This document shows, piece by piece, positions 1 through 8,200 of a DNA stretch of 64,000 bases. The position numbers and the translations under genes are program-made. Numbering within the stretch: position 1 is the first letter of the stretch; every line of letters starts with the position of its first letter. This DNA is from Planotetraspora silvatica (GTDB lineage: Bacteria > Actinomycetota > Actinomycetes > Streptosporangiales > Streptosporangiaceae): NCBI RefSeq assembly GCF_016863315.1, contig NZ_BOOQ01000024.1:1-64000 (forward strand), given 5' to 3'. The notes beneath the pieces were generated by a model that did not search any database, was not told the DNA's origin, and was given only the letters and a program-made list of their open reading frames with translations.

Positions 1-2
1 AA

Positions 3-56
3 CTCGACATCCGCGCCACCACCTCCAAGGGCGACATCACCGCCCGCAGCCTCTGA
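3..56 (+). CDS. C-terminal end of a DUF4097-like protein (partial)
   Basis: Only the last 17 codons of this gene lie in the window. The frame uses almost only G/C-ending codons and ends SKGDITARSL followed by TGA. DUF4097 putative adhesin-type beta-repeat proteins often carry SKGDI-like strings, so this is the best guess, but the fragment is too short to be sure. Bases 91-147 in another frame read AGIAAVPYLWAKNTVNKA up to a stop with coding-like codons but no in-frame start; this may be a frameshifted tail or a separate relic. Confidence 0.4.
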   Translation, partial: LDIRATTSKGDITARSL

Positions 57-226
57 TCGGCGACAGCGCCGCCATCGCCCCGCCTGGTGCGCCGGCATCG
101 CCGCCGTCCCCTATCTCTGGGCCAAGAACACCGTCAACAAGGCCTGACCATGAACCAGCCGGACAGGGCCGCCAGACCAACAGGTCTGACGGCCCTGAAC
201 CTTTCCACCCAGCACACGCCGCATCG

Positions 227-258
227 AGGAAGTCTCCGATCCAGATCGGAGACTTCCT
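227..258. terminator. Strong bidirectional hairpin terminator
   Basis: A perfect 14-bp inverted repeat (arms 227-240 and 245-258, loop CCAG) is followed by a CTTTCCTGTTT stretch. It lies between the end of the plus-strand gene at 56 and the convergent IF-1 gene ending at 287, so it probably stops transcription from both sides. Confidence 0.8.
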
Positions 259-286
259 TTCCTGTTTCGGCGCGTCCCGCCCGCCG

Positions 287-511
287 CTACGTCCTGTATC
301 GGAAGAGGATCCGGCCGCGGGTGAGGTCGTACGGGCTGAGCTCCACGAGCACCCGGTCATACGGCAAGATCTTGATGTAGTTCTTCCGTATCTTCCCGCT
401 GATGTGCGCTAGCACCTTGTGCCCGTTCTGGAGCTCCACCCTGAAGGTGGCGTTGCGCAGGCACTCGATGACGGTGCCCTCGATTTCGATTCCGTCTGCT
501 TTTCTTGGCAT
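287..511 (-). CDS. infA: Translation initiation factor IF-1 (paralog outside the ribosomal cluster)
   Basis: The product is 74 residues, the usual size for IF-1, and one S1/OB-fold domain fills it. Recognisable IF-1 strings are IEIEGTVIE near the start, [18 protein letters not shown] in the middle and [13 protein letters not shown] near the end. IF-1 binds the 30S A site during initiation. The ATG at 511 is chosen because the conserved MPRKADG begins there and longer upstream reading is not IF-1-like. No ribosomal-protein or rpoA genes are near, so this is probably a second, stand-alone copy; a main copy in the rpmJ-rpsM region is expected but not visible. A cysteine at about residue 19 and the start MPRKADG differ from the common actinobacterial MAKKDGAIE form. 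The GNAT gene lies 50 bp upstream on the same strand. Confidence 0.9.
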   Translation of the reverse strand: MPRKADGIEIEGTVIECLRNATFRVELQNGHKVLAHISGKIRKNYIKILPYDRVLVELSPYDLTRGRILFRYRT

Positions 512-560
512 ATCTCGCACTTCTCTGGTCGGTGACTGTGAGGACGGTGCGGGTGGGGCG

Positions 561-1358
561 TCAGCGGAGCACCAACTCCAGGTTGCTGCTCGCACGCCGG
601 GCGCCGACGCCCTCGAACAGCGCCATGGCCGCCCCGTTGGATTCGTTCACGTCGGCCGATGCCGCCTCGACCCCGCCGCGGTGCAGCGAACCCAGCACGT
701 GGGCGAGCAGCGCCCGAGCGATACCGCGGCGGCGCTGGTCGGACCGGACCGCGATCAGTCCGATCCGTGGCTGCCGGGTCACCGGCGCCAGCCGGACCAG
801 CCCCACGTATCCATCGGACTGTGCCGCAGCCGCGTACTTCGACGGGTCCAGCAGGGTGACGCCGTCCGGGCGGGGCAACACCTCAGCCGGCATCTCCTGC
901 CATCCGACGGTGGACTCGATTTCGTCGCGCACAACGCGATCCAACTCGCGCAGAGGGCCCTCCTCCGCCTCGCCGACGGCCACCATCGTCACGCCCGACG
1001 GCGGTGGCACCGAGCCGAGTCCCGTGACCCGCGGATCGGTGGGCACGAGGTACTCCCACTCGCGGCGCCGGGTCGTGAAGCCGGCTCGCTCCCAATTGGA
1101 CGTCAAGTCGAGGTCGGCCTCGTCGACCACCGTGTACAACGGCTTCGGCAGGTCCGGCAGCATGGCATCGGCGAGTTGGTCGAAGACCGCGTCGTGCCAC
1201 GCGTCGATGCTGAGGAAGATCCGCCCGTCGGGCCTGCGCGAAGTGTCACCGCGGCCGACCACCCGGTCGTCCTCCACGGCGTGCCACTGCGTCTCCGCGA
1301 CCCGCGTGATTACTACGGCATGTTCGCCCATGCCCGAAGTGGAATGCACAGAATTCAT
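561..1358 (-). CDS. GNAT family N-acetyltransferase
   Basis: A protein of 265 residues whose last 80 residues form a GNAT acetyl-CoA fold: [20 protein letters not shown] carries the Q/R-x-x-G-x-A pyrophosphate loop (motif A), and [19 protein letters not shown] is motif B with the usual late N/F positions. The N-terminal 170 residues are a second, less conserved domain that could be a degenerate GNAT half. The ATG at 1358 is preferred since GGAAGG lies eight bases upstream; an in-frame GTG at 1406 directly abuts the stop of a 19-codon upstream ORF. Acceptor substrate unknown; antibiotics, amino acids or protein N-termini are all possible. The IF-1 gene follows on the same strand. Confidence 0.8.
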   Translation of the reverse strand: MNSVHSTSGMGEHAVVITRVAETQWHAVEDDRVVGRGDTSRRPDGRIFLSIDAWHDAVFDQLADAMLPDLPKPLYTVVDEADLDLTSNWERAGFTTRRREWEYLVPTDPRVTGLGSVPPPSGVTMVAVGEAEEGPLRELDRVVRDEIESTVGWQEMPAEVLPRPDGVTLLDPSKYAAAAQSDGYVGLVRLAPVTRQPRIGLIAVRSDQRRRGIARALLAHVLGSLHRGGVEAASADVNESNGAAMALFEGVGARRASSNLELVLR

Positions 1359-1406
1359 AAGTTGTCGCCTTCCGGGATTGCCTGGTCGAGGCACTCCCGG
1401 CGACAC

Positions 1407-1466
1407 CTACGTCAATCGCCCGACCGTGACGACGAGGGGGAGCACCCACATCGATACAGCGTTCAT
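1407..1466 (-). CDS. Short upstream ORF (19 codons) ahead of the GNAT gene
   Basis: ATG at 1466 opens a reading frame MNAVSMWVLPLVVTVGRLT ending in TAG at 1407-1409. A near-perfect Shine-Dalgarno AGGAGGTGAG (1471-1480) sits six bases upstream, far stronger than that of the acetyltransferase itself. The stop abuts an in-frame GTG of the GNAT frame (1404-1406) and lies 48 bp before its likely ATG. The peptide is hydrophobic. Such an arrangement is typical of translational attenuators or coupled leaders; a small membrane peptide is the alternative. Function is inferred only from position and RBS. Confidence 0.55.
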   Translation of the reverse strand: MNAVSMWVLPLVVTVGRLT

Positions 1467-1692
1467 GGGTCTCACCTCCTCGCGTGATGTCACGGTCTGC
1501 GGCAAACTATCGGCCCGAACGTCGCTTCGTCCAACCATTTTCCCGCCGGCCATCCCGGCGGCCCGCCCATGCGCTCAGCTGCCGCATCGAACGCTGTTGA
1601 TCGTTCACGAGAGTTCAGCGCGGTCGGCGCGATGGCGTGTGGTCCTGGCAGGCGTGACGGATCGTCGTACGTCCTGATCCGGGAACGGCCGG

Positions 1693-1710
1693 CTCCCCCG
1701 AATGGGGGAG
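1693..1710. promoter_or_regulatory. Palindrome CTCCCCC-GAAT-GGGGGAG upstream of exporter module 1
   Basis: A perfect 7-bp inverted repeat with a 4-base centre. The core TCCCCC-N4-GGGGGA recurs at 7499-7514 in front of the neighbouring sensor kinase gene. It lies 90 bp before the lipoprotein ATG. The rest of the gap 1467-1799 shows no gene. I infer a response-regulator operator; a weak hairpin is the alternative. Confidence 0.45.
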
Positions 1711-1799
1711 CGGCCGCCCCGCTCCGGCGCGATGCGCGAGCGGCGCCGGGCCGGGAACGTGGAGGAGTCACCCCCATGTCCCCCCGGAGGGCAGACTCC

Positions 1800-2315
1800 A
1801 TGAAGATCCGCAGAGCGGGCGCCTTACTGGTCGCGCCCGTCCTGGTCGCCTGTGCGGCCACGTCCCCGCCTGGCGCGGCCGGCACGCCGAGTCCCAGCGC
1901 CTCCGCCGTCCTCGCCGTGTACCGGGAGCTCGCCGGCTGCCTGCGTCAGCATGGCGTGCCGAACTTGCCCGACCCGGTCCTGGACGCACAGGGGAACGTC
2001 CAGTTCAACTCCCCCGCGCAGGTCCCCGTATCGGCGAAGACCGCGTGCGCGTCCATCGCGGCGCGGCTGCCCCCGGAGAACGGCAAGGGACCGAGGTACA
2101 CCGCGGCTGAGATGGCCAAGCTCAGACAGCTCGCTCAGTGCTTCCGTGACCACGGCGTCCCCGACTGGCCCGACCCCAATTCCAGCGGCGAGTTCCCCCT
2201 GCCGAAACGGCTCCTCGACCTGGGCAAGCGCGGGTTCCGCGACCAGCTCCCCACGTGCAGGCGGTACTTCGTGGGCAAGAGCATCACGATCGTCTCGGCG
2301 ACGGAGACCAGGTGA
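1800..2315 (+). CDS. Lipoprotein with duplicated C-x-R-x-HG-x-P-x2-PDP motif (exporter module 1)
   Basis: A 171-residue predicted lipoprotein: positively charged start (MKIRR), hydrophobic stretch and lipobox LVAC with the acylated cysteine at about residue 18, then a Ser/Pro/Ala-rich linker. The mature part has two copies of one motif, CLRQHGVPNLPDP at about residues 46-58 and CFRDHGVPDWPDP at about 115-127, plus two further cysteines (TACAS, PTCRR), suggesting a tandem repeat held by disulfides. ATG 1800 is preceded by GGAGG; an in-frame ATG at 1776 also has GGAGGAG and would lengthen the n-region by eight residues. It is the first gene of a four-gene operon with 4-bp overlaps; a near relative with the same motifs starts exporter module 2 at 35202. 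Probably an accessory of the MacAB-like complex at the outer membrane face. Exact role unknown. Confidence 0.75.
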   Translation: MKIRRAGALLVAPVLVACAATSPPGAAGTPSPSASAVLAVYRELAGCLRQHGVPNLPDPVLDAQGNVQFNSPAQVPVSAKTACASIAARLPPENGKGPRYTAAEMAKLRQLAQCFRDHGVPDWPDPNSSGEFPLPKRLLDLGKRGFRDQLPTCRRYFVGKSITIVSATETR

Positions 2316-3340
2316 ACCGCCCGATCGCCGTGGTGGCGGGCGTCGTGGTGCTGGCGGGCGCGGGCGGCGCCTGGGCCGTGCTGCGGACCGATGTCCCGCC
2401 GGCGGCCGCCACGTCGACGGCCATGGGCACCGCCCAGGTGATTCGCACCGACGTCGCACAGCAGCAGCAGGTCAACGGGACCCTGACGTATGAGGGCCTC
2501 TACCAGGTGCTCGGCTCCGGCGCGGTGATCACGCGGCTGCCCGCCATCGGCAGCACGATCACCAGAGGCCAGACGCTCTACGAGGCCGCCGGTCGCCGGG
2601 TCCCCCTCTTGTACGGCTCCCGCCCGGCGTGGCGGACGTTCGCCCTCGGGATGACGGACGGTGCCGACGTGCGGCAACTGGAGGTCAACCTGCGCGCGCT
2701 CGGGTACACCGGGTTGACGGTGGACCGGCACTTCTCCCTGGCGACTTATCACGCCGTCCGCAGGTGGCAGCACGACGCTCATCTCCCCGTGACCGGGACC
2801 GTCCCGCTGGGTCAGATCGCGTTCCTCCCGGTCGCGCTCCGGGTCACGGGCCACGACGCGCAGCTCGGCGCGGCCACCGGTGGCCCGGTGCTGCACGGCA
2901 CGAGTGGGGTCCCGATCGTCTCGGTCCCGCTCGATCCCGCTGAGGTGCCGAGCGTCAAGATGGGCGGCCTGGTGCTGATCACGCTGCCCGACGGCACGAC
3001 GCGCGACGGCCGTGTGACGGCCGTCAGCTCGGTGGCGTCCACCTCACAAGCACAGGACGGGCCGGCGCAGTCGTCGGTCCCGGTCACCATCCGGCTGTCG
3101 GGCCGTGTGGGGAACACGCTCGACCAGGCGCTGGTCCAGGTCGCCCTCACCAGCGAGGAACGCAAGGACGTGCTCGCCGTGCCCATCGTGGCGCTGCTGG
3201 CCCGGCCGGGCGGGACGTTCGCCGTCGTCGTGGCGGGCCGTCTGGTCCCGGTGCAGGTCGGGCTGTTCGACGAGACCGCCGGCCTGGTCGAGGTCACCGG
3301 CGTCGACGAGGGCATGAGCGTGGAGGTGCCGGCCGGATGA
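2312..3340 (+). CDS. MacA/HlyD-like efflux adaptor with peptidoglycan-binding domain (module 1)
   Basis: A 342-residue membrane-anchored protein. Residues 4-22 form one transmembrane segment. About 55-105 contain the barrel-sandwich pattern ([34 protein letters not shown]) typical of adaptor lipoyl-like domains, and about 118-165 a peptidoglycan-binding-like domain ([13 protein letters not shown]...VRRWQ). The C-terminal half is beta-rich ([19 protein letters not shown]), as in membrane-fusion proteins. The GTG at 2312 overlaps the lipoprotein stop by GTGA; an upstream longer reading is not conserved-looking. In Gram-positive envelopes such adaptors link the ABC pump to the wall. The paralog lies at 33560-34651. 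Confidence 0.8.
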   Translation: MNRPIAVVAGVVVLAGAGGAWAVLRTDVPPAAATSTAMGTAQVIRTDVAQQQQVNGTLTYEGLYQVLGSGAVITRLPAIGSTITRGQTLYEAAGRRVPLLYGSRPAWRTFALGMTDGADVRQLEVNLRALGYTGLTVDRHFSLATYHAVRRWQHDAHLPVTGTVPLGQIAFLPVALRVTGHDAQLGAATGGPVLHGTSGVPIVSVPLDPAEVPSVKMGGLVLITLPDGTTRDGRVTAVSSVASTSQAQDGPAQSSVPVTIRLSGRVGNTLDQALVQVALTSEERKDVLAVPIVALLARPGGTFAVVVAGRLVPVQVGLFDETAGLVEVTGVDEGMSVEVPAG

Positions 3341-4035
3341 ACGGGAGCGCGGTCCTGGAGTTGCACGACGTGTGGAAGGTCTACCCGGGGGAGCCGCCGG
3401 TGGAGTCCGTCAGAGGGATCGGCCTGACCGTCGAAGCGGGGGAGATGGTCGCGGTCCTCGGGCCCTCGGGGTCGGGGAAGTCCACCCTGCTCCATCTCAT
3501 GGCCGCGATCGACCGGCCCACCTCCGGTTCGGTACGGCTGGCCGGGCATGCCGTACAGAATCTGGGGGAGCGCGGGCTCGCGGGCCTGCGGGCCCATCAC
3601 GTGGGAGTCGTCTTCCAGCAGTTCTTCCTTCTGGACAGCCTCACCGCGGTGGAGAACGTCGCCACGGGGCTGCTCTACCGGGGCGTGGCGGCCGGAACCC
3701 GGCGTGAGCGGGCGGAGGAGGCGCTGCGGCGGGTGGGCCTCGGCCACCGTCTCGGGCATCGCACGGCGAAGCTGTCCGGCGGAGAGCGCCAACGGGTCGC
3801 GATCGCCCGCGCTCTCGTCGGCAACCCGGCGATCGTCTTCGCCGACGAGCCGACAGGCAACCTCGACTCCGCCAACGGCGCGGAGATCGTCACGCTCCTT
3901 CGCGAGCTCAACGTCCAAGGGACCACGCTCGTGATCGTCACTCACGACCAGGGCGTGGCCGCGGCCTGCGCGCGCCGGATCGAACTCCGCGACGGAGAAG
4001 TGGTCGACCCGGCCGCACGGGAGGCCGTCCGATGA
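3337..4035 (+). CDS. ABC transporter ATPase, MacB/LolD type (module 1)
   Basis: A 232-residue nucleotide-binding domain. Walker [12 protein letters not shown] lies at about residue 42, the Q-loop in [10 protein letters not shown], the signature [15 protein letters not shown] at about 145 and Walker B with the D-loop [12 protein letters not shown] at about 168, followed by an H-loop VTHD. Length and motifs fit the LolD/MacB/FtsE branch. The start ATG overlaps the adaptor stop (ATGA) and the stop overlaps the permease start, so the four genes are translated together. It should power the downstream FtsX-type permease. Very close in sequence to the ATPase at 32838-33563. Confidence 0.9.
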   Translation: MNGSAVLELHDVWKVYPGEPPVESVRGIGLTVEAGEMVAVLGPSGSGKSTLLHLMAAIDRPTSGSVRLAGHAVQNLGERGLAGLRAHHVGVVFQQFFLLDSLTAVENVATGLLYRGVAAGTRRERAEEALRRVGLGHRLGHRTAKLSGGERQRVAIARALVGNPAIVFADEPTGNLDSANGAEIVTLLRELNVQGTTLVIVTHDQGVAAACARRIELRDGEVVDPAAREAVR

Positions 4036-5249
4036 CGCCCATCGACGCCGTGACGACCCCGCCGCGATCCCGGGTGCGCGCCGCCGACCTGCTCGCCACC
4101 GGGACCCTGGGCCTGCGGACCCGGCGACTGCGGGCCGTGCTGTCCGGGCTGGGCATCGCGATCGGCATCGCCGCCATCGTGGCCGTGGCCGGGGTGACCC
4201 GATCCAGCCAGGCCGCCCTGCTCGCCCAGATCGACCGGCTCGGCACCAACCTGCTCACCGTCTCCAGCGGCACGGGCTTCGCCGGCGGCGAGCGGGAGCT
4301 CCCAGCGGAGGCCACGCGGATGTTGCGCCGGGTCGACGGAGTGCTCGCCGTCGCGCCGACCGCGCAACTGCCCACAGAGAACGTCTACCGCAATCAACTG
4401 GTCCCGGCGGGTCAGACCGGCGGCCTCGCCGTACGGGCGGCGGACGAGTCGCTGCCGGCCACACTCGACGGGCACCTCGGACAGGGCAGGTTCCTCGACG
4501 CGGCCACGGCCGCCTACCCGGTCACCGTGCTCGGGCACGAGGCGGCCACGACGCTCGGGATCACCAGAGTCGACCCCGGCACGCGGGTATGGCTCGGCGG
4601 CCACTGGTTCACCGTCGCCGGGATCCTCGATGCGCTCCCGTTCGCCCCCGAAGTGGACAGATCGGCGCTGATCGGGTTCCCCGTCGCGCGGTCGATGTTC
4701 GGGTACGAAGGTCACCCGAGCCGCCTCTACGTCCGCGCACACCATGAGCGGGTGACCGAGGTATCGGCGTTGCTCGGGGTGACGGCGAACCCGACGAACC
4801 CCGATCAGGTCGAGGTGACCCGCCCTTCGGACGCGCTCACCGCCCGCGTGGCCGTGGCCCAGTCGTCCGCCGTGTTGTTCCTCGGGCTCGGCGCCATCGC
4901 GCTGCTCGTGGCGGGCATCGGGATCGGCAACATCATGGTGATCTCGGTCCTGGAGCGGCGCGCCGAGATCGGGCTGCGGCGGGCGCTCGGGGCGACCAAG
5001 GCCCACGTCGCGGGCCAGTTCCTCGCCGAGTCGCTGGTGCTCGGCGCGCTCGGGGGCGCGGCCGGCGTGCTGATCGGCTGCGCGGTCACGGCGGCGCTGG
5101 CGCACAGCCGGGGCTGGGCCACGCAGATCCCGGTGGAGGCGCTGTGGGGAGGCCCGCTGGTCGCCGTCCTCGTCGGCGGGATCGCGGGACTCTACCCCGC
5201 GTTCCGCGCCGCCCGCCTCGCGCCGGCCGAGACGCTGCGGACGGGCTGA
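4032..5249 (+). CDS. MacB-type ABC permease (module 1)
   Basis: A 405-residue permease with the FtsX/MacB topology: one transmembrane helix near residue 35-55 ([16 protein letters not shown]), a large extracytoplasmic domain of about 220 residues, then three helices in the last 130 residues ([51 protein letters not shown]). The cytoplasmic ends carry [18 protein letters not shown] and [16 protein letters not shown], typical MacB strings. Such pumps act mechanically to export lipids, peptides or antibiotics. Last gene of the operon; 26 bp separate it from the convergent response regulator. Near-paralog: 31657-32841. Confidence 0.9.
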   Translation: MTPIDAVTTPPRSRVRAADLLATGTLGLRTRRLRAVLSGLGIAIGIAAIVAVAGVTRSSQAALLAQIDRLGTNLLTVSSGTGFAGGERELPAEATRMLRRVDGVLAVAPTAQLPTENVYRNQLVPAGQTGGLAVRAADESLPATLDGHLGQGRFLDAATAAYPVTVLGHEAATTLGITRVDPGTRVWLGGHWFTVAGILDALPFAPEVDRSALIGFPVARSMFGYEGHPSRLYVRAHHERVTEVSALLGVTANPTNPDQVEVTRPSDALTARVAVAQSSAVLFLGLGAIALLVAGIGIGNIMVISVLERRAEIGLRRALGATKAHVAGQFLAESLVLGALGGAAGVLIGCAVTAALAHSRGWATQIPVEALWGGPLVAVLVGGIAGLYPAFRAARLAPAETLRTG

Positions 5250-5275
5250 GATCGGACGGGAGTCAGGTGCCCCCG

Positions 5276-5920
5276 TCAGGTGTCCAGGGCCTCATCCAGG
5301 CGGATGAGGCCCTGCTGTAACCCGAAGATGGCCGCCTGGGTCCGATCGGCGAGCCCGAGCTTGGCCAGGATGCTGGAGACGTGTGTCTTCACCGTCTCCC
5401 TGCCGAGCCTGAGGGAACGGGCGATCTCCGCGTTGGAGCGGCCCCGTGCGAGCTCGGCGAGCACCTCGCGCTCGCGTGGGGTGAGGAGGTCCATCGGGTT
5501 TCTGCGGCGGCCCTGCCGTACCCGCTCGATGAGCAGGGCCGCGGTGCCCGCCTCCAGGACGCTGCCGCCCACTGCGGCAGCCCGTACGGCCTCCACCACC
5601 TGGTCCACAGCCGAGGTCTTCGACAGGTAGGACAGCGCCCCCAGCCGGACGGCCTCGATCACCCGCTCGTCGTCGAGGAAGGAGGCCAGCACGATCACCG
5701 CCGGACCGCCCGCCAGCTCCCGGAGCACGGCGAGCCCGTCCATGCCGGGCATGACCATGTCCAGCAGCACCACGTCGGGCCGGAGCGCGGGAATCGCCGC
5801 CAGCGCGTGGGCGCCGTCGGCGCACTCGCCGACCACTTCGATGCCGTCCTCCTGGCCCAGGACGAACCGGAGGCCCTGCCGTACGACCTCGTGGTCGTCG
5901 ACGATCAGCACCCGGATCAC
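5276..5920 (-). CDS. NarL/LuxR-type response regulator (module 1)
   Basis: 214 residues. The receiver domain (about 1-120) has IVDDHE at the start, the phospho-acceptor Asp in VVLLDMVMPGMDG at about 53 and the conserved Lys in YLSKTSA near 104. The C-terminal LuxR-type helix-turn-helix contains LTPREREVLAELARGRSNAEIARSL. The GTG at 5920 overlaps the kinase stop by GTGA, so it is coupled to the sensor at 5917-7464. It converges on exporter module 1 and probably controls it. Confidence 0.9.
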   Translation of the reverse strand: MIRVLIVDDHEVVRQGLRFVLGQEDGIEVVGECADGAHALAAIPALRPDVVLLDMVMPGMDGLAVLRELAGGPAVIVLASFLDDERVIEAVRLGALSYLSKTSAVDQVVEAVRAAAVGGSVLEAGTAALLIERVRQGRRRNPMDLLTPREREVLAELARGRSNAEIARSLRLGRETVKTHVSSILAKLGLADRTQAAIFGLQQGLIRLDEALDT

Positions 5921-7464
5921 GGCCGCTCCCCGGTGCTCGTGAGGACGGCCGTGCCGGTCCGGGACGGCGGCTCCGCCGAGGCGGACGGTAGCGAGGCGGC
6001 GACCGTCGTGCCCTGGCCGGGCGCCGTCCACAGGTCGAACGTGCCGTGCAACTCCTCGACGCGTTCGCGCATGAGCCGCAAGCCCATCCCGTGGTTCACG
6101 GCCACCGCGGACGGATCGAAACCCGCGCCGTCGTCACTGATCTCCACCCGTACGGTTCCCTCCACCCGGGCCAGCCGTACCCGCACGATGCTCGGATCGG
6201 CGTGTTTGATCGCGTTGCTGAACGCCTCCTGGACCAAGCGCAGAACGGCGTGCTCCGCCGCGGGCGCGAGCGGGACCTCGTCGAGCCGCGTCTCGACCCC
6301 CAGTCCGAGCCGGGTCTCGTAGGCCCGGCAGAGCTCCTCGATCGCGGGCACGAGACCGGCGTCCTCCAGCGCGACCGGCCGCAACTCCAGCAGGAGAGCC
6401 TGCATCTCCCGCATGGCCCTGGTCGCGGTCCGCTCCATCGACTCGGCCTCGTTCTGGAGCCGATCGGACGCCGCGCGCCGCATCCCCGCCGCCAGGAGGC
6501 TCAGCGAGAACAGATCCTGGGAGATCGAGTCGTGCAACTCGCGGGCGATCCGTCCCCGCTCCGCCTGCCGCGCCTCGGCCTGCCCAGCCCTCCGCTCGGC
6601 CTGCAGCGCCGACTCCAGCCGCTCGGTCATCCGGTTGAACGACTCCTCGAGCCGGCCCACCTCGTCTCCCTCGGTCACCGGGACACGCGGACGGAAGTCA
6701 CCCTGGGCGACCGCGCCGGTGACGTCCGCCAGACGCCGCACCCGGCCGATCAGCCGCCGCGTGCTCAGCAGCCCGAAGATCAGGCCCACCGGCACGACCA
6801 GGACCAGCACCAGGGCACCGGGTACGAGCAGGCGCAACAGCGACCCGGGCACGTCGCCCGCCCCGCCGGAACCGGAGGGCGCCTGCACGTGGACATACCC
6901 GGCGATCTTGTACTTGGGTGCCACGGCCGTCTCCATGCCGGAGGACGGCGTGCCTGGGGGATAGAGCAGCACCGGACTCGACCACCACGTCGCGTCTCCC
7001 ATGCGGGTCTTCCCTCTGCCCCCGCCACCCTCGGGGAAGAGGCGCACGTCGAGCGGGGAGCCCGGGGGATAGATGCCGTTCGCGGAGCTGGTGACGACCC
7101 GCCCGCTCACGTCGGCCAGGACCTCGACGGGCTGATCCGTCGCTTTGCCGTCGGTGACAATGATCTGCACGCCCTTGTCCTGCTTCACCGGGCTCCCGTC
7201 GAGGGATATCTGCCCTTTAGTCACTTTCTGGGCCATGATGAGCAGTTGCTTCATGGTGGCGGCGGGAGTGGTGACGTTGAGGTTGCTGAGGGCGAGGCTG
7301 AGGATGTTCGCGTCATGGTTGGCCTGGGCCTGGACGCGGTTCTGAAGGCCGGTGTCGTCGACGATCGACGGCACGTAGACACCGAGCAGCACCGACTCGA
7401 CCACCAGTACGGCCGCCGCCGTCACGAGCACATACGAGGCGGCCATACGGCGCCTGAGTCCCAT
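5917..7464 (-). CDS. NarL-type sensor histidine kinase with HAMP (module 1)
   Basis: 515 residues. Transmembrane helix at about 9-31, an extracytoplasmic sensor of about 180 residues, a second helix at about 209-233, HAMP to about 290, then HisKA_3 with the phospho-acceptor His in ELHDSISQDL (about 311) and a HATPase_c domain ending with DDGAGFDP, HGMGLRLMRERVEEL and GQGT nucleotide-binding boxes. The sensor shows a Gly/Pro-rich loop (PEGGGGRGK) and no known fold by eye. Likely autophosphorylates and transfers to the coupled regulator at 5276. The ATG at 7464 may be leaderless: TACGCT (7476-7471) ends six bases before it, with a palindrome centred about 42 bp upstream. Confidence 0.9.
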   Translation of the reverse strand: MGLRRRMAASYVLVTAAAVLVVESVLLGVYVPSIVDDTGLQNRVQAQANHDANILSLALSNLNVTTPAATMKQLLIMAQKVTKGQISLDGSPVKQDKGVQIIVTDGKATDQPVEVLADVSGRVVTSSANGIYPPGSPLDVRLFPEGGGGRGKTRMGDATWWSSPVLLYPPGTPSSGMETAVAPKYKIAGYVHVQAPSGSGGAGDVPGSLLRLLVPGALVLVLVVPVGLIFGLLSTRRLIGRVRRLADVTGAVAQGDFRPRVPVTEGDEVGRLEESFNRMTERLESALQAERRAGQAEARQAERGRIARELHDSISQDLFSLSLLAAGMRRAASDRLQNEAESMERTATRAMREMQALLLELRPVALEDAGLVPAIEELCRAYETRLGLGVETRLDEVPLAPAAEHAVLRLVQEAFSNAIKHADPSIVRVRLARVEGTVRVEISDDGAGFDPSAVAVNHGMGLRLMRERVEELHGTFDLWTAPGQGTTVAASLPSASAEPPSRTGTAVLTSTGERP

Positions 7465-7498
7465 ATCGGCAGCGTAATGTTCTGGTTCGCCCCGGTCC

Positions 7499-7514
7499 TC
7501 CCCCTAAAGGGGGA
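7499..7514. promoter_or_regulatory. TCCCCC-N4-GGGGGA palindrome upstream of the module 1 kinase
   Basis: TCCCCC TAAA GGGGGA, 16 bp, centred 42.5 bp before the kinase ATG. If the transcript starts at that ATG (a -10-like TACGCT lies at 7476-7471 and no Shine-Dalgarno is visible), the box sits where class II activators bind, around -42. The same 16-bp pattern is at 1694-1709 before the exporter operon. I infer autoregulation by the response regulator at 5276-5920. Confidence 0.5.
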
Positions 7515-7537
7515 CCATCTCCGACCCTGGGGCGCGC

Positions 7538-8200
7538 TCAGCGAGGCAGCGTGACCAACCCCGTCTCGTAGGCGATGATCACGAGCTGAACCCGGTCCCG
7601 TGCGCCCAATTTGGTGAACAGCCGTGACACGTGCGACTTGGCGGTGGCCACCGTGATGAAGAGATCCTCCGCGATCTCGGTGTTCGACCGGCCGCGTCCG
7701 ACCAGGGTCAGCACTTCCCGTTCCCGCTCGGTGAGGCCTTCGACCGGTCGTGGGGAGCGCTCCGGAGCAGCAGTGGGGCGCCCGACGAAGTCCGCGATGA
7801 GACGGCGCGTCACGCCCGGCGCGATCAGCGCGTCGCCGGCGGCGACCACGCGGATCGCCGTGAGGATGTCGTCCAGCGCCATGTCCTTGACCACGAAGCC
7901 GCTCGCGCCGGCCCGGAGAGCGCCGTAGACGTGGTCGTCCTCGTCGAAGGTGGTCAGGACGAGGACGCGGGCCGTCGCCGGACCGGCGGTGATCCGGCGA
8001 GTGGCCTCGATCCCGTCCATGCCGGGCATCCGGATGTCCATCACCACGACGTCGGGGTCGACGTCCCTGACCAGTTGGACCGCCTCGGCGCCGGTGGCGG
8101 CCTCGCCGACGACCTCCAGGTCGGGGTGATCGGCGATGAGGACGCGTAGACCTGATCGCACCAAGGGCTGGTCGTCGGCGAGTACGAGCCGGACGGTCAT
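7538..8200 (-). CDS. NarL/LuxR-type response regulator
   Basis: 220 residues. Receiver: LADDQ at the N-terminus, phospho-acceptor Asp in VVVMDIRMPGMDG near 54, switch Thr in VLTTFDEDDHVY and Lys in FVVKDMA. The LuxR helix-turn-helix is LTEREREVLTLVGRGRSNTEIAEDL. The ATG at 8200 overlaps the kinase stop (ATGA). It belongs to the Streptomyces-type kinase/regulator pairs that commonly sit beside ABC transporters; the ABC operon starting at 9761, transcribed divergently, is the probable target. Confidence 0.9.
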   Translation of the reverse strand: MTVRLVLADDQPLVRSGLRVLIADHPDLEVVGEAATGAEAVQLVRDVDPDVVVMDIRMPGMDGIEATRRITAGPATARVLVLTTFDEDDHVYGALRAGASGFVVKDMALDDILTAIRVVAAGDALIAPGVTRRLIADFVGRPTAAPERSPRPVEGLTEREREVLTLVGRGRSNTEIAEDLFITVATAKSHVSRLFTKLGARDRVQLVIIAYETGLVTLPR

